Assembly: GCF_042663885.1 (NCBI RefSeq)
Contig: NZ_JBHSXV010000001.1
Direction: 5' to 3' (one strand)
Source: Aquipuribacter hungaricus
GTDB taxonomy: Bacteria; Actinomycetota; Actinomycetes; Actinomycetales; JBBAYJ01
DNA: 64,000 nucleotides
Shown here: piece after piece, positions 45,087 to 53,064 of the stretch
Layout: each line of letters begins with the position of its first letter
Position numbering within the stretch: the first letter of the stretch is position 1
Translations under genes and position numbers: made by a program
Notes under the pieces: model-generated
Seen by the model: the letters and a program-made list of their open reading frames with translations, nothing else
Databases searched by the model: none
Told to the model about the DNA's origin: nothing

Positions 45087-45995
45087 GTGGCCGTCGACGT
45101 GGAGGTGCTCCGGCTGCTGCGGGCGGTGAGCGACGAGGGCTCGGTGTCCGCGGCCGCGCGACGGCTCGGGATCAGCCAGCCCGCCGCCAGCCAGCAGCTG
45201 CGCCGTGCCGAGCGCGCGATCGGGACCGCCCTCGTCGAGCGCACGGGCAGGACCTCCCGCCCTACCGAGCCCGGCAGGGTGCTGGCCCGCCACGCCGTCG
45301 CGGTGGAGAACCTGCTGGCCGCCGCCGAGCGTGAGGTCCTTGCGGTGGCGGGGCTCGCGGCGGGCACCGTCCGCCTCGTCGCCTTCCCCTCCGCCTCGGC
45401 CCGCCTGGTCCCCCGCGCGCTGGCGGTGCTGCGGCGCGGCTCCCCCGGCCTGCAGGTGGCCCTGGCCGAGGCCGAGCCGCCCGGCTCGCTGGAGCGGCTG
45501 CGGGGCGGGGACGCCGACGTCGTCGTCACCTTCGACCACGTCGTGCCGGGCCACTCCGCACCGACCGACCTCGCCGGCCTCGTCGTCGTGCCGCTGCTGG
45601 ACGACGAGGTGCGCGTCGCCGTCCCGGCCGGTGCGCCGTGGGCCTCGGACGCGCGCGTGCGCCTGGCCGCGCTGCAGGACGAGGAGTGGATCGCCGGCTG
45701 CCCCCGCTGCCGCGGGCACCTCGTCGACCTCGCCGCCCAGGCGGGGTTCGTCCCCCGGATCCGGTACGAGACCGACGACTACGTGGCCGTGCTCGGCCTC
45801 GTCGGCGAGGACCTCGGCGTCGCGCTCGTCCCGTCGCTGGCGCAGGTGCAGCACGACGTGCCCGGCGTGGTGACCCTGTCGCTGGACCCCGTGGCCCGCC
45901 GCCGGGTCGTCGCGGTCACCACGCCGGACCTGGCACGGGTCCCCAGCGTGGCGGCGGTGCTGGAGGCCCTGCGGGTCACCGCGGTAGGCGTCTGA
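45087..45995 (+). CDS. LysR-family transcriptional regulator
   Basis: 302 residues. The N-terminal HTH is in LRLLRAVSDEGSVSAAARRL followed by GISQPAASQQLRRAERAIGT. The effector domain follows with LVVVPLLDDEVRVAVPAGAP. The Cys-rich GCPRCRGHL segment near residue 211 is unusual. GTG at 45087 is preceded by TAGCGT (45074-45079) at a leaderless distance; an in-frame ATG at 45063 lies upstream of that -10. It is divergent from the aminotransferase, and its stop overlaps the helicase gene by 20 bases. Confidence 0.88.
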   Translation: MAVDVEVLRLLRAVSDEGSVSAAARRLGISQPAASQQLRRAERAIGTALVERTGRTSRPTEPGRVLARHAVAVENLLAAAEREVLAVAGLAAGTVRLVAFPSASARLVPRALAVLRRGSPGLQVALAEAEPPGSLERLRGGDADVVVTFDHVVPGHSAPTDLAGLVVVPLLDDEVRVAVPAGAPWASDARVRLAALQDEEWIAGCPRCRGHLVDLAAQAGFVPRIRYETDDYVAVLGLVGEDLGVALVPSLAQVQHDVPGVVTLSLDPVARRRVVAVTTPDLARVPSVAAVLEALRVTAVGV

Positions 45996-48045
45996 GCGCG
46001 CCGAGCACGACCTCGCGGTCGGTGGTGCGCCAGAACGGCGGCAGCGCCTGCAGCAGGGCCGGGCCGTAGCGCTTGGTGGCCACGCGTGGGTCGAGCACGG
46101 CCACCACCCCCCGGTCCTCGCTGCGCCGGACCAGCCGCCCGGCGCCCTGGGCGAGCAGGGTCGCGGCGTGCGCCACCGACACTGTCATGAAGCCGCTCCC
46201 GCCGGCCCGGTCCACCGCCTCGCTCCGTGCCTGCGAGAGCGGGTCGTCCGGCCGGGGGAAAGGCACGCGGTCCAGGACGACGAGGCTGCAGGACGGGCCG
46301 GGCACGTCGACGCCCTGCCACAGCCCGAGCGTCCCGAACAGGCAGGTGCGCGGGTCCTCGGCGAACTGCCGGACCAGGGTGGGCACGAGGTCGTCGCCCT
46401 GGCACAGCACCGGCAGGTCGGTGCGGGCGCGCACCACGTCGGCCGCCGCCTGCGCCGCGCGGCGGGAGGAGAACAGCCCGAGGGTGCGACCGCCCGCCGC
46501 CTCCACGAGCGCGACGAGCTCGTCGTGCAGCGGCTCGCCGTGCCCGTCGCGGCCCGGTGCCGGCAGGTGCGCCGCGACGTACAGGATCGCCTGGCGGCCG
46601 TAGTCGAACGGGCTGCCGACGTCCAGGCCGGTCCAGCCGCGCCGGCCGAGACCGAGGCGGCGGGCCAGCGCGTCGAACCCGCCGGGGCCCGTGAGCGTGG
46701 CCGACGTCGCCACCACCGTGCGCGCGTCGAACAGCCGGGTGCGCAGCAGCCCGGACACGTCCAGCGGGGCGGCCTTGAGCACCGTGCCGCGACGGTCGTC
46801 GTGCTCGACCCACACCACGTCCACGCCGGCGGGGGCCTCGGCCACCTCCGGCTCGACGTCGTCGTCGTCCCCGTACTGCCCGGGCGGCGCGGGCACCCCG
46901 CCGATCCGCTCGGCGACGTCGGCGTGGTCGAGCAGCGCCGCGCGGGCCGCCTGCGCGCCGCCCGCCTCGGCGTCCTTCGGCAGCGACCGCAGGGCGCCCC
47001 GGGCGGCGGTGGCCAGCAGCAGCAGGGCGTCCTGGACCGCCGCCGGTGCCCCGTCGGCCAGCCGGCCCGGCGACGTGGTGTCCAGCGCGGTCTCCAGCTG
47101 CGACGCGGCACGGTCGAGGTCGGTGACGTCGTCGACCCCGCAGCCGGCGCGGCGCGCGGCGGTCGCGGCGGCGCGCACCGAGGTGGCGGTGACCTCGCGG
47201 GACAGGGCGGCGGTGACCCGGTCGAGCAGGTCGTGCGCCTCGTCCACGACGACCACGTCGTGCTGGGGCAGGGTCTTCCGGTTGTCGGTGGCGTCGATGG
47301 CTAGCAGGGCGTGGTTGGTGACGACGACGTCGACGTCCTTGGCCCGCACCCGCGCCGCCTCGCTGAAGCACTCGCCGACGAGCGGGCACCGCTGGCCGAG
47401 GCACTCCCGGGCGGTCACCGACACCGCGCGCCACGCCCGCTCCGGCACCCCGGGCACCAGGTCGTCGCGGTCGCCGGTCTCGGTGCTCTCGGCCCACTCC
47501 CGCGCCCGCAGCACCTGCTGCTCCAGCGTCGACCGGCTGCCGGCGCCCGGCTGCTCCCACAGCGACGGGTCCTCCTCGGCCTCGCTGCCGCCGGCGAGCC
47601 GGTGCTTGCAGACGTAGTTGTTGCGGCCCTTGACCAGCTGCCAGGTGGGGCGGCGCCCGAGCGGGCCCTCGAGGGCGTCGGCGAGGCGGGGCAGGTCCTG
47701 GCGGACGAGCTGCCCCTGCAGCGCGAGGGTGCTCGTGGCGACGACGACACCGCGGTTCCGGCGCACGGCGGCGGCGACCGCGGGCACCAGGTAACCCCAG
47801 GACTTGCCGGTGCCGGTCCCCGCCTGCACGAGCAGGTGCCGGGAGCCGTCGACGGCGTCGGCGACCGCGGCGGCCATCCGGTCCTGGCCGTCGCGGCGGG
47901 TACCGCCGGTGGCCTCGACCACGCGCCCCAGCAGGGAGACCGCCTCGGCGGCGGGGTCGGCCCCCGGGGAGGGGCGGTCCTCGGTGGCTGCCGTGCTGCC
48001 GGGCCCGGCGGCCTCGACGGGGGCCTGCTCCGTCGCGCTGCTCAC
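45976..48045 (-). CDS. DinG-like ATP-dependent DNA helicase (XPD family)
   Basis: 689 residues. Motif I is AGTGTGKSWGYLVPA (about 77) and motif II is VVDEAHDLLDRV (about 268). The four Fe-S cysteines are in NYVCKHRL (about 147) and ECLGQRCPLVGEC (about 213-223). SATLTGPGGFDALA, GLFSSRRAA, LGLWQGVDVPG and LAQGAGRLVRR are later helicase motifs. GTG at 48045 has TAGGGT seven to eight bases before it, so the mRNA is probably leaderless. A damage-processing role (R-loops, G-quadruplexes or branched DNA) is family knowledge, and the place beside lexA is suggestive. Confidence 0.93.
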   Translation of the reverse strand: MSSATEQAPVEAAGPGSTAATEDRPSPGADPAAEAVSLLGRVVEATGGTRRDGQDRMAAAVADAVDGSRHLLVQAGTGTGKSWGYLVPAVAAAVRRNRGVVVATSTLALQGQLVRQDLPRLADALEGPLGRRPTWQLVKGRNNYVCKHRLAGGSEAEEDPSLWEQPGAGSRSTLEQQVLRAREWAESTETGDRDDLVPGVPERAWRAVSVTARECLGQRCPLVGECFSEAARVRAKDVDVVVTNHALLAIDATDNRKTLPQHDVVVVDEAHDLLDRVTAALSREVTATSVRAAATAARRAGCGVDDVTDLDRAASQLETALDTTSPGRLADGAPAAVQDALLLLATAARGALRSLPKDAEAGGAQAARAALLDHADVAERIGGVPAPPGQYGDDDDVEPEVAEAPAGVDVVWVEHDDRRGTVLKAAPLDVSGLLRTRLFDARTVVATSATLTGPGGFDALARRLGLGRRGWTGLDVGSPFDYGRQAILYVAAHLPAPGRDGHGEPLHDELVALVEAAGGRTLGLFSSRRAAQAAADVVRARTDLPVLCQGDDLVPTLVRQFAEDPRTCLFGTLGLWQGVDVPGPSCSLVVLDRVPFPRPDDPLSQARSEAVDRAGGSGFMTVSVAHAATLLAQGAGRLVRRSEDRGVVAVLDPRVATKRYGPALLQALPPFWRTTDREVVLGALRRLPR

Positions 48046-48124
48046 CGGCCCGACCCTACTGCGCCACCGGCACCGGCCCGCCGCACGTCCCCAGGACGCA
48101 CGGCGTGCACGGGCCCGGCGGCAC

Positions 48125-49549
48125 TCAGACGGTGCCGGACGACGCCTCGGTGAGCGCCGCGGCGAGGGCCTTGTCGACGCGGGCGTGGAGCCGGGTGCCC
48201 TCGGCGACGTGCGAGACATCGATGACCTCGCCGTCGGCGTGGGTCCGGCTGACCAGGTCGCCGCGCTCGAACGGCACGACGAGGTCCACCTCGACGTCGG
48301 GGCGTGGCAGGTCCCGCACCACCGCGGCGAGCAGCTCGTCCAGGCCCTGGCCGGTCCGCGCGCTCACCGCGACGGCGCCGCGCTCGCGGCGCAGCAGCCG
48401 GTCGACGACCTCGGGGTCGGCGACGTCGGCCTTGTTGAGGGCGACCACCTCGGGCACCGAGTGCGCGCCCACCTCGGCCATGACCGCGCGGACCGCGCTG
48501 AGCTGGCCCTCGGGGTCGGGGTGGGAGACGTCGACGACGTGGACGACGAGGTCGGCGTCGCCCACCTCCTCCAGCGTGGACCGGAAGGCCTCGACGAGCT
48601 GGTGGGGCAGCTGCCGGACGAAGCCGACGGTGTCGGTGTACGTCACGGCGCGGCCGTCGGGCAACTCCGCGCGGCGCACCGTCGGGTCCAGGGTGGCGAA
48701 CAGCGCGTCCTCGACGAGCACGCCCGCCCCGGTGAGCCGGTTGAGCAGGCTCGACTTGCCGGCGTTGGTGTACCCCGCGATCGCCACGGACGGCACGGCG
48801 TTGCGGCGCCGGCTGTCGCGCTTGGTGTCGCGCGAGGTCCGCATGTCGGCGATCTCGCGGCGCAGCTTGGACATCCGGGTGCGGATGCGGCGCCGGTCGA
48901 GCTCGATCTTGGTCTCACCGGGACCGCGGGAGCCGATCCCGGCACCGCCGGCGACCCGGCCACCGGCCTGCCGGGACATGGAGTCACCCCAGCCGCGCAG
49001 GCGCGGGAGCAGGTACTCCAGCTGGGCGAGCTCGACCTGCGCCTTGCCCTCCCGGGACTTGGCGTGCTGGGCGAAGATGTCGAGGATCAGCGCCGTCCGG
49101 TCGACGACCTTGACCTTGACGACGTCCTCGAGGCTGCGCCGCTGCGAGGGGCTCAGCTCGCCGTCGCAGACGACGGTGTCGGCCCCGGTCTCGGCGACGA
49201 TGTCGCGGAGCTCGGCGGCCTTGCCCGAGCCGAGGAACGTCGCGGGGTCCGGCTTGTCGCGTGGCTGGACGAGGGCGTCGAGCACCTGCGAGCCGGCGGT
49301 CTCGGCCAGCGCGGCGAGCTCGGCCATCGAGACCTCGGCCTCGTGGGGGTCGCGCGACGTCGACAGGCCGGCGAGCACGACGCGCTCGAGCCGGAGCTGG
49401 CGGTACTCGACCTCGGTGACGTCCTGGAGCTCGGTGGACAGGCCGGCGACCCGTCGCAGCGCCTGGCGGTCGGCCAGGTCCTCCTGGTCGCCGTCGAAGC
49501 CGGCGGGGACGTCGACGTCGGTGTCGGGGGTGTGATCGTGTGCTGTCAT
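48125..49549 (-). CDS. hflX: ribosome-associated GTPase HflX
   Basis: 474 residues. The N-terminal HflX domain has VVLAGLSTSRDPHEAEVSMA and PATFLGSGKAAELRD. The helical linker RGPGETKIELDRRRIRTRMS precedes the G domain: G1 AGYTNAGKSSLLN (about 262), G2/G3 FATLDPTV and YTDTVGFVRQLP, G4 ALNKADV. ATG at 49549 has GGGAG. It ends with a short tail, EASSGTV. HflX splits or rescues stalled ribosomes; heat or antibiotic stress is the usual context. Confidence 0.96.
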   Translation of the reverse strand: MTAHDHTPDTDVDVPAGFDGDQEDLADRQALRRVAGLSTELQDVTEVEYRQLRLERVVLAGLSTSRDPHEAEVSMAELAALAETAGSQVLDALVQPRDKPDPATFLGSGKAAELRDIVAETGADTVVCDGELSPSQRRSLEDVVKVKVVDRTALILDIFAQHAKSREGKAQVELAQLEYLLPRLRGWGDSMSRQAGGRVAGGAGIGSRGPGETKIELDRRRIRTRMSKLRREIADMRTSRDTKRDSRRRNAVPSVAIAGYTNAGKSSLLNRLTGAGVLVEDALFATLDPTVRRAELPDGRAVTYTDTVGFVRQLPHQLVEAFRSTLEEVGDADLVVHVVDVSHPDPEGQLSAVRAVMAEVGAHSVPEVVALNKADVADPEVVDRLLRRERGAVAVSARTGQGLDELLAAVVRDLPRPDVEVDLVVPFERGDLVSRTHADGEVIDVSHVAEGTRLHARVDKALAAALTEASSGTV

Positions 49550-49677
49550 CGCTCCCAGGATCGCACGGCGCGCCCGGATGACCGAGGGGATATCGCCCCG
49601 GGCGGACGCGGACCCGGACCGGGGCCGGCGCGGGCGGCGGCTGGCGCGCGCGGGGGGCGGCGCGGCACGCTCGCCCC

Positions 49678-50295
49678 GTGACCGGCGTGCAGTCCCACTA
49701 CTTCGACAGCCAGCCCGGCCCCGGCGGCGGGCCGGAGAAGGTGCGACGGGTCGAGCTGCAGGGCCGGGTGCTGGAGGTCCGCACCGCCGCGGGCGTCTTC
49801 AGCGGGGACCGGCTCGACCCCGGCACCGCCGTGCTGCTGCGCCACGCCGCGGAGCTGCCCGAGGGCGGCCGGCTGCTGGACGTCGGCTGCGGCTGGGGGC
49901 CGCTGGCGCTGGCGATGGCCGCCGCCTCCCCCGCCGCCGAGGTGTGGGCCGTCGACGTCAACCCGCGCGCGCGGGAGCTGACCGCGGCCAACGCCAGCGA
50001 CAACGGCCTGACCGGCGTGCGGGTCGCCGCCCCCGAGGACGTCGACCCGGACCTCCGCTTCGACGCGGTGTGGTCCAACCCGCCGATCCGGGTCGGCAAG
50101 GAGGCTCTGCACGCGCTGCTGCTGCTGTGGCTGCCCCGCCTGGCGCCCGGCGGGCGGGCGGAGCTCGTCGTGCAGAAGCACCTGGGGGCGGACTCGCTCC
50201 AGCGCTGGCTCGAGGAGACGCTCGACGACGACATGCACGTCTCGCGGGCCGCGACCAGCAAGGGCTACCGGGTGCTGGCGGTCGACCGGGACTGA
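49678..50295 (+). CDS. RsmC/RlmG-like rRNA guanine methyltransferase
   Basis: 205 residues. The SAM loop is LLDVGCGWGPLALAMAA (about 61-77), the acidic ribose contact is AVDVNPRAREL (about 90), and the catalytic NPP tetrad is WSNPPIRVGKEAL (about 138). The C-terminus is ATSKGYRVLAVDRD. Only one methyltransferase domain is present, so it matches the short actinobacterial RsmC-like branch. GTG at 49678 has no clear ribosome site, so leaderless expression is possible. The target rRNA base is inferred. Confidence 0.88.
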   Translation: MTGVQSHYFDSQPGPGGGPEKVRRVELQGRVLEVRTAAGVFSGDRLDPGTAVLLRHAAELPEGGRLLDVGCGWGPLALAMAAASPAAEVWAVDVNPRARELTAANASDNGLTGVRVAAPEDVDPDLRFDAVWSNPPIRVGKEALHALLLLWLPRLAPGGRAELVVQKHLGADSLQRWLEETLDDDMHVSRAATSKGYRVLAVDRD

Positions 50296-50315
50296 GCCCG
50301 GGCTTCCGGCGCCCC

Positions 50316-51278
50316 TCAGCGCGCGGCGCGCTCCAGCCAGGCGTGGTCGACGACGGCGCGCGCGACCACCTCGGCGGGACCGGCGAGCTCGGAGCCGACG
50401 ATGCCCTCGTCCTCGCGGCGGCGCAGCCGGACCCGGAGGCGGCCGCCGGGGACGTCGACGGTCCACCGGGTCACCGAGGCGCGCAGGCTGGCCGCGGCGG
50501 CCGCGGCGACGGCGCCCGTGCCGCAGGACAGCGTCTCCCCCACGCCCCGCTCGTGGACGCGCATCTGCAGGTAGCCGGTCCCGGGGGTCTCCCCCGTGCC
50601 GATCCGGCCGACGACCTCGACGTTGGCACCGTCGACCGGCTCGGGGTCGATCGAGGGCCGCTCGAGCAGGAGCACGCCGTCCACGGCGTCACCGGGGCCG
50701 ACGTCGACGACGACGTGCGGGTTGCCGACGTCGACGCGCAGGCCGGGCAGGCGGCGCTCGCGGTCCGCGCTGCGCACGACCACCGCGACCGGTGCCGGGT
50801 CCACCTGGACCGGCCCCATGTCCACGCTGTAGACGGGGTAGCCGCCGGCGACCAGGCGGACCGGGCGGGGCCCGGAGCGCGACAGCACGGGCACGACGCC
50901 GGCGGCCGGGTCGACGAGGCCCGCGTCGACGAGGCAGTGCGCCAACACCCGGACCCCGTTGCCGCACATGAGCGCGCCGGACCCGTCGGAGTTGACGTGG
51001 TCCATGAACCAGCCGTCCTCGCCGTCGACGTCGGCGCGCACGGCCCGGATGACGCCGTCCGCGCCGAGGCCGCGACGGCGGTCGCACAGCGCGGCCACCA
51101 GGTCGGGGTCCAGGGCGAAGGTGTCGTCGGGGTCGAGCAGCACGACGAAGTCGTTGCCGGTGCCGTGCGCCTTGACCACGTGCAGGCCGTCGGCCCGCAG
51201 CGGGCCGGCGGTGCTCGGTGACCGGCTGCCCGCCGGCCGGGTGCTGGTCTGCTCGGGGCTGCCCACGTCCGTGCTCAC
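50316..51278 (-). CDS. dapF: diaminopimelate epimerase
   Basis: 320 residues; converts LL- to meso-diaminopimelate for lysine and peptidoglycan synthesis. The two catalytic Cys are in GALMCGNGVRVLAH (about 103) and GETLSCGTGAVAAAAAA (about 253). HGTGNDFVVL (about 38) and NPHVVV are further hallmarks. The first 25 residues are a Ser/Thr-rich extension. The GTG at 51278 overlaps the miaA stop as GTGA, so the two are coupled in the chain dioxygenase-like - miaA - dapF. Confidence 0.96.
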   Translation of the reverse strand: MSTDVGSPEQTSTRPAGSRSPSTAGPLRADGLHVVKAHGTGNDFVVLLDPDDTFALDPDLVAALCDRRRGLGADGVIRAVRADVDGEDGWFMDHVNSDGSGALMCGNGVRVLAHCLVDAGLVDPAAGVVPVLSRSGPRPVRLVAGGYPVYSVDMGPVQVDPAPVAVVVRSADRERRLPGLRVDVGNPHVVVDVGPGDAVDGVLLLERPSIDPEPVDGANVEVVGRIGTGETPGTGYLQMRVHERGVGETLSCGTGAVAAAAAASLRASVTRWTVDVPGGRLRVRLRRREDEGIVGSELAGPAEVVARAVVDHAWLERAAR

Positions 51279-52219
51279 GGGTCCAGTCTGGCCTGCGCGA
51301 GGTCGAGCAGGCGCTCCCGGGCCCCCGGTGCGCCGGCGTCGACCCAGGTGACGTCCGGGTCGGCGCCGAACCACGACTCCTGCTTCCGGACCAGGCGGCG
51401 GGTGGCCGCGACGGTGCGGGTGCGGGCGTCCGCCTCGCTGCAGCGCCCGCGCAGAAGGTCGACCACCTGGGCGTACCCCACGGCCCTGGAGGCGGTCGGT
51501 CCGTCCTCGAGGCCGAGGTCGAGCAGGCCCCGCACCTCCTCGACGAACCCGGCCTGCCACATCCGGTCCACGCGCTCCTCGACCCGGCGGTCGAGGTCGT
51601 CGCGGCTGCGGCGGAGGCCGACGACGACAGCGGGGACGGCGCGCCCCGCGGTCCCCGGTGCCGGCATGGACGCCGCGAACGGCCTGCCGGTGAGCTCGAC
51701 GACCTCCAGCGCGCGGACCACGCGGCGGGTGTTGGTCGGCAGGATCCGGTCGGCTGCGTCCGGGTCCACCTGCCGCAGCCGCGCGTGCAGGGCGGCGGCC
51801 CCGAGGCGCTCCCCCTCGGCCTCCCAGCGGGCGCGGACCGCGGGGTCGGTGCCGGGGAAGCGGAGGTCGTCCAGGGCGGCGCGGACGTAGAGCCCCGACC
51901 CGCCGACCAGCACCGGCAGGTGCCCGCGGCCGCGGACCTCGTCGAACAGCGCCCGGGCGAGCCCCTGGTACTCCGCGACGGCGGCAGCCCGGGTGACCGG
52001 CCACACGTCGAGCAGGTGGTGCGGCACCCCCCGTCGCTCCGCCGGCGTGATCTTGGCCGTGCCGACGTCCATGCCGGCGTACAGCTGCATGGAGTCGGCG
52101 TTGACGACCTCCCCGCCCAGCTCGAGCGCGAGGTCCACCGCCAGGTCGGACTTGCCGGTGGCGGTCGCCCCGACGACGGCGAGCACCGGCGGCTGTCCGC
52201 CGGCGGCAGGGGTGCTCAC
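51275..52219 (-). CDS. miaA: tRNA dimethylallyltransferase
   Basis: 314 residues; adds dimethylallyl to A37 of tRNAs reading UNN codons. The P-loop is VVGATATGKSDLA (about 15-27), followed by VVNADSMQLYAGMDVGTAK. VLVGGSGLYVRA and RRVVRALEVVELTGRPFA are family motifs. GTG at 52219 overlaps the preceding stop as GTGA, and its own TGA overlaps dapF the same way. MiaB (57110-58681), which thiomethylates the product, lies 5 kb away on the same strand. Confidence 0.96.
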   Translation of the reverse strand: MSTPAAGGQPPVLAVVGATATGKSDLAVDLALELGGEVVNADSMQLYAGMDVGTAKITPAERRGVPHHLLDVWPVTRAAAVAEYQGLARALFDEVRGRGHLPVLVGGSGLYVRAALDDLRFPGTDPAVRARWEAEGERLGAAALHARLRQVDPDAADRILPTNTRRVVRALEVVELTGRPFAASMPAPGTAGRAVPAVVVGLRRSRDDLDRRVEERVDRMWQAGFVEEVRGLLDLGLEDGPTASRAVGYAQVVDLLRGRCSEADARTRTVAATRRLVRKQESWFGADPDVTWVDAGAPGARERLLDLAQARLDP

Positions 52220-52989
52220 GGCGTCTCCCGCCGGACCGCGACGAGGTAGCCGACACCGAGGGGGGCGCCCGCGTAGAGCACCTCGGCGCTGCCGGGACCC
52301 AGCGGTCCCGTGCCGGCGAGCAGCGCCACCGCCGGCCCGGCGGTCGCCCCGACGGCCCCCGCGTCGTCGGCTCCGGTACCGACGGCGCCGGTGCCGGGCA
52401 GGACCGGCGCCCGCCCCTCGCGCAGGGCTGCCAGCAGCACGCCGTCGACGACCTCGCCGCGGGGGTCGTCGCCGCCCGGGGCCCGGACGCCACGGGTGCG
52501 GCTCCCGTCGGCGAGCAGGAGCAGCCCCACCGCCGCGGGGTCCTGGACCGCAGCCGCCACCGCCGCGGTCGTCCCGCTCCCGGACCGGGCTGGGTCGGTA
52601 GCGGGGACCCCGTCCTCGACCTCGTCCCACGAGGCCCAGGTGCGCCGCGGCGGTGCGCCCGCGCCGTCCAGCAGCTCGGCGGCCAGCTCGTGCGGCCAGG
52701 AACCGACCGGCGGCGGGTCAGGCTCGTCGCTCGGGTGCGCCGCGCCGGACCCGTCGCGCCGTGGGCCTGCGGCGGCGGGCCGGTCCCCCTCCCGGGGCGG
52801 CGCGCCGAACCCAGCGAGCGTGCCGGGCAGCGACGGGGCGACGACGACGAGGCGGGACAACCCGTCGAGCGCGGCCAGGGCCGCCGACGCGGCCTCGCGC
52901 ACGCCGGCCACCTCCGGCACGCGGTCGCCCGTGAGCCGCGGCAGCAGGAGCGGCGCCGCCGGGAGCAGGCAGGCGACGACGACGGGCAC
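52216..52989 (-). CDS. class III extradiol dioxygenase subunit B-like protein
   Basis: 257 residues. VVVACLLPAAPLLLPRLTGD at the N-terminus and LGLLLLADGSRTRGVRAPGG (about 160) match the LigB-like domain that commonly precedes miaA in actinobacteria. The Fe ligands of true dioxygenases are not obvious, so catalytic function is doubtful. Low-complexity Gly/Asp loops fill the middle. The GTG is at 52989, and the stop overlaps miaA as GTGA, making it the first gene of a three-gene unit. The biological role is unknown. Confidence 0.8.
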   Translation of the reverse strand: MPVVVACLLPAAPLLLPRLTGDRVPEVAGVREAASAALAALDGLSRLVVVAPSLPGTLAGFGAPPREGDRPAAAGPRRDGSGAAHPSDEPDPPPVGSWPHELAAELLDGAGAPPRRTWASWDEVEDGVPATDPARSGSGTTAAVAAAVQDPAAVGLLLLADGSRTRGVRAPGGDDPRGEVVDGVLLAALREGRAPVLPGTGAVGTGADDAGAVGATAGPAVALLAGTGPLGPGSAEVLYAGAPLGVGYLVAVRRETP

Positions 52990-53064
52990 GCCGCCACTGT
53001 AGGAGCGCCCCCGCCCCGCGGGCGCCCGCGCTCCCCCGCCCGCAATTGGGGCCTGCGCAGACCC